NCBI RefSeq assembly: GCF_030272615.1
Contig: NW_026729344.1
Span: 21,001-85,000 of the forward strand
Direction of reading: 5' to 3'
Length of the DNA stretch: 64,000 bases
Source: Cryptomeria japonica
Taxonomy: Eukaryota > Streptophyta > Pinopsida > Cupressales > Cupressaceae
Shown here: piece after piece, positions 56,101-64,000 of the stretch
How the letters are laid out: each line of letters starts with the position of its first letter
How positions within the stretch are numbered: the stretch's first letter is position 1
The notes under the pieces: model-generated
What the model saw: only the letters and a program-made list of their open reading frames with translations
The model's database searches: none
What the model was told of the DNA's origin: nothing
Program-made: the position numbers and the translations under genes

Positions 56101-59100
56101 CGCAGCCGGGGCAAACCCAGCCAAGGTGCCCACCCCGACGAAGGTGCACGCGAGGTGCGCACCCGGGGCAAACCGGGCTCCGACAACGTGCACGCAGCAC
56201 CTTGGAGCACACTTCGAAGCACTCCCGGGTGCCCACCGGCGTTGCGCACCGTGGTGGGCAGCGAGGTGCGCACCTTTGATGCGCTGCCTTCACTAATTTC
56301 CAGAAAAAGGCAAAAAAAAATGAGATTTTAAAATTTCCGTTTTGAAAGATAGTGAAAAAAAAGGAACGCGGGTGCCATCTTGAGCCCGCCCTGGTGCGCA
56401 GCCCAGGCAAGGCATGCGCACCAAGGTGCCCACCCGAGGTGCACACCCGGGGCAAACCGGGCTCCGACTTCGTGCAGGCCGCACCTTGGAGCACACTTCG
56501 GAGCGCTCCTTGGTGCGCACCATGGTGCCCACCAGGGCGCGCAACCCAGCCAAGGTCTGCACACCAAGGTGCCCACCCCGGCGAAGGTGCACGCGAGGTG
56601 CGCACCCGGGGCAAACCGGGCTCCGACTTCGTGCACGCCATGGTGCCCACCGCGGCGAAGGTGCACGCGAGGTGCGCACCCGGGGCAAACCGGGCTCCGA
56701 CTTCGTGCACGCCGCACCTTGGAGCACACTTCGGAGCGCTCCTTGGTGCGCACCATGGTGCCCACCAGGGCGCGCAACCCAGCCAAGGTGTGCGCACCAA
56801 GGTGCACGCGAGGTGCGCACCCGGGGCAAACCGGGGTCCGACTTCGTGCACGCCGCACCTTGGAGCACACATCGGAGCGCTCCCAGGTTCGCACCAGCGT
56901 TGCGCACCTTTGATGCGCTGCCTTCACTAATTTCCAGAAAAGGCAAAAAAAAACGATATTTTAAAATTTCCGTTCTGAAAGATAGTGAAAAAAACGGAAC
57001 GCGGGTGCCATCTTGAGCCCTTCCTGGTGCGCAGCCCAGGCAAGTTGTGCGCACCAAGGTGCCCACCCTGGCGGAGGTGCGCGCCCGGGGCAAACCGGGC
57101 TCCGACTTCGTGCACTGCATGGTGCCCACCAAGGCGCGCAACCCAGCCAAGGTGCCCACCGCAGCGAAGGTGCACGCGAGGTGCACACCCGGGGCAAACC
57201 GGGCTCCGACTTCGTGCACGCCGCACCTTGGAGCACACTTCAGAGCGCTCCTTGGTGCGCACCAGGGCGCGCAACCCAGCCGAGGTGCCCACCCCGGCGA
57301 AGGTGCACGCGAGGTGCGCACCCGGGGCAAACCGGGCTCCGACTTCGTGCACGCCATGGTGCCCACCGCGGCGAAGGTGCGCACCCGGGGCAAACCGGGC
57401 TCCGACTTCGTGCACGCCGCACCTTGGAGCACACTTCGGAGCGCTCCTTGGTGCGCACCATGGTGCCCACCAGGCCGCGCAACCCAGCCAAGGTGTGCGC
57501 ACCAAGGTGCACGCGAGGTGCGCACCCGGGGCAAACCGGGGTCCGACTTCGTGCACGCCGCACCTTGGAGCACACATCGGGGCGCTCCCGGGTTCGCACC
57601 GGCGTTGCGCACCGTGGTGGGCACCTCGGAGCACACCAAGGTGGGCAGCGAGGTGCGCACCTTTGATGCGATGCCTTCACTAATTTCCATAAAAGGCAAA
57701 AAAAAAATGAGATTTTAAAATTTCCGTTTTGAAAGATAGTGAGAAAAAGGGAATGCTGGTGCCATCTTGAGCCCGCCCTGGTGCGCAGCCCAGCCAAGGT
57801 TTGCGCACCAAGGTGCCCACCCTGGCGAAGGTGCGCGCCCGGGCAATTAACCCAACTTCCAACTTCGCGCGCGCCAGGGTGGGAGCGCACCCAACAACCG
57901 GGCCTGGGAAGAGCCAATGCGAGAAACCCCACCAAACTCTCTGACAAAAAAAGAGGGGGCGCTCCAGTAACCCCGCTTCGGAGCGCACCCTGGGCAAACC
58001 CAGCCAAGGTGCCCACCCCGGCCAAGGTGCAGGCGAGGTGCGCACCCGGGGCAAACCGGGCTCCGACAACGTGCACGCCGCACCTTGGAGCACACTTCGT
58101 AGCGCTCCCGGGTGCGCACCTCAGAGCACACCAAGGTGGGCAGCGAGGTGCGCACCTTTGATGCGCTGCCTTCACTAATTTCCAGAAAAGGCAAAAAAAA
58201 AAGGAGATTTTAAAATTTCCGTTTTGAAAGATAGTGAAAAAAACGGAACGCGCGTGCCATCTTGAGCCCGCCCTGGTGCGCAGCCCAGGTAAGGTGCCAC
58301 CCTGGCAAAGGTGCGCACCCGGGCAATTAACCCTACTTCCGACTTCGTGCGCGCCAGGGTGGCAACCGGGCCTCGGAAGAGCCAATGCGAGAAACCCCAC
58401 CAAACGCTCCGACAAAAAAAGAGGCGGCGCTCCAATAACCCCGCTTCGGAGCGCAGCCGGGGCAAACCAAGCCAAGGTGCCCACCCCGACGAAGGTGCAC
58501 GCGAGGTGCGCACCCGGGGCAAACCGGGCTCCGACAACGTGCACGCAGCACCTTGGAGCACACTTCGAAGCACTCCCGGGTGCCCACCGGCGTTGCGCAC
58601 CGTGGTGGGCAGCGAGGTGCGCACCTTTGATGCGCTGCCTTCACTAATTTCCAGAAAAAGGCAAAAAAAAATGAGATTTTAAAATTTCCGTTTTGAAAGA
58701 TAGTGAAAAAAAAGGAACGCGGGTGCCATCTTGAGCCCGCCCTGGTGCGCAGCCCAGGCAAGGCATGCGCACCAAGGTGCCCACCCGAGGTGCACACCCG
58801 GGGCAAACCGGGCTCCGACTTCGTGCAGGCCGCACCTTGGAGCACACTTCGGAGCGCTCCTTGGTGCGCACCATGGTGCCCACCAGGGCGCACCCGAGGC
58901 AAACCGGGCTCCGACTTCGTGCACGCCGCACCTTGGAGCACACATCGGAGCGCTCCCAGGTTCGCACCAGCGTTGCGCACCTTTGATGCGCTGCCTTCAC
59001 TAATTTCCAGAAAAGGCAAAAAAAAACGATATTTTAAAATTTCCGTTCTGAAAGATAGTGAAAAAAACGGAACGCGGGTGCCATCTTGAGCCCTTCCTGA

Positions 59101-59666
59101 TGCGCAGCCCAGGCAAGTTGTGCGCACCAAGGTGCCCACCCTGGCGGAGGTGCGCGCCCGGGGCAAACCGGGCTCCGACTTCGTGCACTGCATGGTGCCC
59201 ACCAAGGCGCGCAACCCAGCCAAGGTGCCCACCGCAGCGAAGGTGCACGCGAGGTGCGCACCCGAGGTGCACACCCGGGGCAAACCGGGCTCCGACTTCG
59301 TGCACGCCGCACCTTGGAGCACACTTCAGAGCGCTCCTTGGTACGCACCAGGGCGCGCAACCCAGCCAAGGTGCTCACCCCGGCGAAGGTGCACGCGAGG
59401 TGCGCACCCGGGGCAAACCGGGCTCGGACTTCGTGCACGCCGCACCTTGGAGCACACATCGGAGCGCTCCCGGGTTCGCACCAGCATTGCGCACCTTTGA
59501 TGCGCTGCCTTCACTAATTTCCAGAAAAGGCAAAAAAAAGAAAAAAATGAGATTTTAAAATTTCCGTTTTGAAAGATAGTGAAAAAAACGGAACGCGGGT
59601 GCCATCTTGAGCCCGCCCTGGTGTGCAGCCCAGGCAAGTTGTGCGCACCAAGGCACCCACCCTGGC

Positions 59667-60175
59667 CAAGGTGGGTCACGGGGTGGGTCCTAGGGTGGGT
59701 AACGGGGTGGGTACTAAGGTGCGTGCCAAGGTGGGTCATAGGGTGGGTGCCAAGGTGGGCACCAGGGTGGGTGTGCACCAACCCTAGCCAGGGTAGGTCA
59801 CGGGGTGGTTGTCGGGGTGGGCGTCAAGGAGCCAAGGTGGGTGGCAAGTAGCCAAGTTGCGTGCCAAGGTGGGTGTCGGGGTGGGTGCCAAGGATCCAAG
59901 GTGGGTGCCAAGGAACCAAGGTGGGTGTCTGGGTGGGTGCCGAGGTGGGAGCCAGGGTGGGTCCCAAGGTGAGTGCAAAGGTGGGTGCCAGGGTCAAGGT
60001 GAGTGCCAATGTGGGTTCCAAGGTGCCAGGGTCAGGGTGAGTGCCAATGTGGGTTCAAAGGTGCTAAGTTGGGTGCGAGGTTGGGTGCGAGGGTGGGTGG
60101 GTGCCAAGGTGTGCTAGGTGGAAGCCCGGGTGGGTCGGCATCCCATGGGTGTCGAGTTGGGTGCCTGATGGGTGC
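59667..60175. repeat. G-rich minisatellite, copy 8
   Basis: No difference from copy 1 was noticed. Quadruplex core at 59680-59711. Confidence 0.88.
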
Positions 60176-60191
60176 TTCTTGTCAAGTTTTA

Positions 60192-60510
60192 GTCGTCGGG
60201 ACTCATTTCGAGCCTTAGAGGTCGTTTCTTGTCCGGTTGCCCTGTCTTCGACCTGGGAACCCAATTTTGGTCCTCGGGTCCCATTTTTTTTTGTCTCGCA
60301 TCCCACTTTTGGCCTGTGGCCTTTTCGGGGTCGATTCTCGTTTTGGGCATCAGAGCATGTTTCTTCTCCTAAAACCCAATATTTGTTTATTAAGTCTCGG
60401 AACACATTTTTGTTCTCGTGGACCCATCATGGGTCTTGGAACGCATTTGTGGTCCTTGGGTCCCATTTTGCATCCCGAAACTTGTGTTTTGGTGCTTGAT
60501 CCCTATTTTG
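60192..60510. repeat. T-rich ~19-20-bp minisatellite, copy 8
   Basis: Same as copy 1, upstream of 5S copy 8. Confidence 0.8.
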
Positions 60511-60907
60511 GGTGCCCACCTTGCACCAAGTGCGCACCCGGGGCAAACCGAGCGCCTTGGTGCACCGGGGCAAGATCGAGCGTGCACCCGAGGCGCCCCG
60601 AACATGCACCAAGGTGCACTCGGCCCACATGTGAGCGCAGGTCGTTGCGCCCGAGGTGGTGTGTGGGCACCGCGTTGCAGACGGGACACTGCACGCACAC
60701 GACGCCCCCTCCAGGTGCACGCACGTAGGCCGGGCCGGGTGCACACCCGACGCCCTAGCAAGGTGCGCGCACCCGGGCAGGGCTCACACTTGGCGAACGG
60801 GGCGCACTTCGCGAGGGAGGGTGTGCACCTCGACGGGGGTGGGTGGCCGGGGTGGATTCGCACGTGGGTCGCGGTTTGCTAAGTACACACTGCGACAAGC
60901 TCATAAC

Positions 60908-61026
60908 GGGTGCGATCATACCAGCGTTAGTGCACCGGATCCCATCAGAACTCCGCAGTTAAGCGCGCTTGGGCCGGAGTAGTACTGGGATGGGTGACCT
61001 CCCGGGAAGTCCCGGTGTTGCACCCT
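60908..61026 (+). rRNA. 5S ribosomal RNA gene, copy 8
   Basis: Identical to copy 1 over 119 nt. It is the last gene in the window. A ninth would be expected at 68831, outside the window. The private changes of this unit (55927, 57708) lie 3-5 kb upstream. Confidence 0.98.
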
Positions 61027-61038
61027 TTTTTAGTTTTT
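61026..61038 (+). terminator. Pol III terminator, copy 8
   Basis: T6-AG-T5 directly after 5S copy 8. Confidence 0.92.
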
Positions 61039-63385
61039 CGCCGGGCGTCGCAATGCTATTTGAATAAACCTTTTGCCCGTTTGCGTTCTCGTCGGGGCCG
61101 GGCCGGGCCGGGGTGCGCTGCCCGCACTACCGCGCGCGCGGGGGCGACACCGAGCGCGCACCCGAGGCGCCCCGAGCACACAGGCCACGGTGCAACCCGG
61201 GCGTTGTGCGCGCACCCCGGTGCGCCCGAGGTGCTGCGCGCGCACCCAGGTGAAATCGGTGTGCACCTCGGCCAGTGCGCGCTCGGTCGAGTCGCGCACG
61301 TTGGCCAAGGTGCACGGTGATGTTTCTTACTCTAAGGTTCCGCACCAGACGCCCGGGACAGGTGAGCGAAGCTGGGCGGGGCCGGGTGCGCGGCCGGGGC
61401 AGGTGCACGCAGCTGGAGAGAGCTTTGGAGCACACTTCGGAGCGCACCAATGATGCGCTCCATTCAAAAGTTTCCTGAAAAGGCAAAAAAAGTTGAGATT
61501 ATAGAATTTCCCACTTGAGAGATTGTAAAAAAAAAAAATTTAAAATGAAGGAAACGCGGGTGCCAAGGTGTGCGCAGCCCAGCCAAGGTGTGCGCACCAA
61601 GGCGCCCACCCTGGCGAAGGTGCACGCAAGGTGCGCACCCGAGGCAAACCGGACAATTAACCCAACTTTCGACTTCGCGCGCACCTTGGAGCGCACTTCG
61701 GAGCGCTCCTTGGTGCGCACCAATCTTGGGCACCTCGGAGTGCACCATGGCGCCCACCAAGGTGCGCACCCGGGGCAAACCGAGCTCCGACTTCGTGCGC
61801 ACCTTGGAGCGCACGAAAGGTGCGCACCATGGCGCCCACCAAGGTGCGCAGCCCAGCCAAGGCGTGCGCATCAAGGTGCGCACCCTGGCGAAGGTGCGCA
61901 CCCGGGGCAAACCGAGCTCCGACTTCGTGCGCACCTTGGAGCGCACAAAAGGTGCGCAACCCAGCCAAGGTGTGCGCACCCCGGTCAAACCGAGCTCCGA
62001 ATCGTGCGCACCAGAGGTGCACGCCATCGTGCGCACCTTGGAGCACACTTCGGAGCCCTCCTTGGTGCGCGCCGATGTTGCGCACCTCGGAGCGCACCCG
62101 GGGAAAACAATGCAATTAACCCGACTTTCGACTTCGTGGGCACCTCGGAGCGCTCTCGGGTTCGCACCTCGGAGCACACCGAGGTGCGCACCTTTGATGC
62201 GCTGCCTTCACCAATTTCCAGAAAAGGCAAGAAAACATTGAGAAGGTGTGCGCACCGAGGTGCCCACCCTGGCGAAGGTGCACGCGAGGTGCGCACCCGG
62301 GGCAAACCGGGCTCCGACTTCGTGCACGCCGCACCTTGGAGCACACTTCGGAGCGCTCCTTGGTGCGCACCAGGGCGCGCAACCCAGCCGAGGTGCCCAC
62401 CCCGGCGAAGGTGCACGCGAGGTGCGCACCCGGGGCAAACCGGGCTCCGACTTCGTGCACGCCATGGTGCCCACCGCGGCGAAGGTGCACGCGAGGTGCG
62501 CACCCGGGGCAAACCGGGCTCCGACTTCGTGCACGCCGCACCTTGGAGCACACTTCGGAGCGCTCCTTGGTGCGCACCATGGTGCCCACCAGGGCGCGCA
62601 ACCCCGCCGAAGGTGCACGCGAGGTGCGCACCCGGGGCAAACCGGGCTCCGACTTCGTGCACGCCGCACCTTGGAGCACACTTCGGAGCGCTCCTTGGTG
62701 CGCACCATGGTGCCCACCAGGGCGCGCAACCCCGCCGAAGGTGCACGCGAGGTGCGCACCCGGGGCAAACCGGGCTCCGACTTCGTGCACGCCATGGTGC
62801 GCACCGCGGCGAAGGTGCGCACCCGGGGCAAACCGGGCTCCGACTTCGTGCACGCCGCACCTTGGAGCACACTTCGGAGCGCTCCTTGGTGCGCACCAGG
62901 GCGCGCAACCCAGCCGAGGTGCCCACCCCGGCGAAGGTGCACGCGAGGTGCGTACCCGGGGCAAACCGGGCTCCGACTTCGTGCACGCCGCACCTTGGAG
63001 CACACTTCGGAGCGCTCCTTGGTGCGCACCATGGTGCCCACCAGGCCGCGCAACCCAGCCAAGGTGTGCGCACCAAGGTGCACGCGAGGTGCGCACCCGG
63101 GGCAAACCGGGGTCCGACTTCGTGCACGCCGCACCTTGGAGCACACATCGGGGCGCTCCCGGGTTCGCACCGGCGTTGCGCACCGTGGTGGGCACCTCGG
63201 AGCACACCAAGGTGGGCAGCGAGGTGCGCACCTTTGATGCGATGCCTTCACTAATTTCCATAAAAGGCAAAAAAAAAACGAGATTTTAAAATTTCCGTTT
63301 TGAAAGATAGTGAGAAAAAGGGAATGCTGGTGCCATCTTGAGCCCGCCCTGGTGCGCAGCCCAGCCAAGGTGTGCGCACCAAGGT

Positions 63386-64000
63386 GCCCACCCTGGCGAA
63401 GGTGCGCGCCCGGGCAATTAACCCAACTTCCAACTTCGCGCGCGCCAGGGTGGGAGCGCACCCAACAACCGGGCCTGGGAAGAGCCAATGCGAGAAACCC
63501 CACCAAACGCTCTGACAAAAAAAGAGGGGGCGCTCCAGTAACCCCGCTTCGGAGCGCACCCTGGGCAAACCCAGCCAAGGTGCCCACCCCGGCCAAGGTG
63601 CAGGCGAGGTGCGCACCCGGGGCAAACCGGGCTCCGACAACGTGCACGCCGCACCTTGGAGCACACTTCGTAGCGCTCCCGGGTGCGCACCTCAGAGCAC
63701 ACCAAGGTGGGCAGCGAGGTGCGCACCTTTGATGCGCTGCCTTCACTAATTTCCAGAAAAGGCAAAAAAAAAAGGAGATTTTAAAATTTCCGTTTTGAAA
63801 GATAGTGAAAAAAACGGAACGCGCGTGCCATCTTGAGCCCGCCCTGGTGCGCAGCCCAGGTAAGGTGCCCACCCTGGCAAAGGTGCGCACCCGGGCAATT
63901 AACCCTACTTCCGACTTCGTGCGCGCCAGGGTGGCAACCGGGCCTCGGAAGAGCCAATGCGAGAAACCCCACCAAACGCTCCGACAAAAAAAGAGGCGGC
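63386..64000 (+). repeat. 5S rDNA repeat unit 9, first 615 bp only
   Basis: Matches 1-615 with no difference noticed and is cut by the window edge. It shows that the array continues to the right. Position 1 falls inside a unit, so the array continues to the left as well. Confidence 0.95.

Larger units (their letters stand above)
55463..63385 (+). repeat. 5S rDNA repeat unit 8 (7,923 bp)
   Basis: Carries C at 56565 (site 1103 allele C) and two private T changes at CpG sites, 55927 and 57708. The second shifts the sequence after the A run of an AT-rich module from CGAGATTTT to TGAGATTTT. Confidence 0.97.

Noticed and set aside
1-64000. 18S, 5.8S or 25S rRNA linked to the 5S genes
   Set aside because: The complete 7.9-kb unit was read and holds none of the conserved 35S gene sequences.
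1-64000. CRISPR array, phage, plasmid or bacterial operon
   Set aside because: The repeats are long, nested and homogenised around a eukaryotic 5S gene with a Pol III terminator. No spacer/repeat alternation, Cas-like or bacterial gene is present.

Overview
The window lies wholly inside one tandem array. A unit of 7,923 bp is repeated eight times, followed by a 615-bp start of a ninth. Neither end of the array is visible. Each unit carries one recognisable gene, an intact nuclear 5S ribosomal RNA gene on the + strand, at 5446, 13369, 21292, 29215, 37139, 45062, 52985 and 60908. All eight gene copies read identically. About 1.5% of the array is gene and the rest is spacer. The unit boundaries used here follow the window edge (unit n starts at 1 + 7923 x (n-1), with one extra base after 29452) and have no biological meaning.

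The gene is of land-plant type: the 5' end GGGTGCGATCATACC, the internal promoter block, GGATGGGTGACCTCC, and a 3' T run. From memory of the family, the AGCGTTAGTGCACC and GTTAAGCGCGCTTGG variants are closer to gymnosperms and other non-flowering plants than to most flowering plants. The source is therefore most likely a gymnosperm or another early-diverging vascular plant, with moderate confidence. The window holds no 18S, 5.8S or 25S rRNA, so this is a 5S-only array.

Layout of one unit (unit 1 coordinates): 1-4172 is GC-rich short-repeat DNA punctuated by eight AT-rich modules of about 130 bp. It forms two related higher-order blocks, of which the second (2200-4033) is a shortened copy of the first. 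4205-4713 is a G-rich degenerate 12-bp minisatellite with quadruplex-forming runs. 4730-5048 is a T-rich degenerate minisatellite with a period of about 19-20 bp. 5049-5445 is the GC-rich 5' spacer leading to the 5S promoter. 5446-5564 is the 5S gene, followed by a double T-run terminator. 5577-5987 is a very GC-rich 3' spacer. 5988-7923 is more GC-rich monomer array with one divergent, one truncated and one canonical AT-rich module.

I found no protein-coding gene. The long open frames on both strands come from stop-poor, GC-rich repeats and are rejected. The notable content is the giant 5S unit itself: its size, its nested repeat architecture, the near-perfect identity of its copies, and the fact that every base substitution I found between copies is a C-to-T type change.
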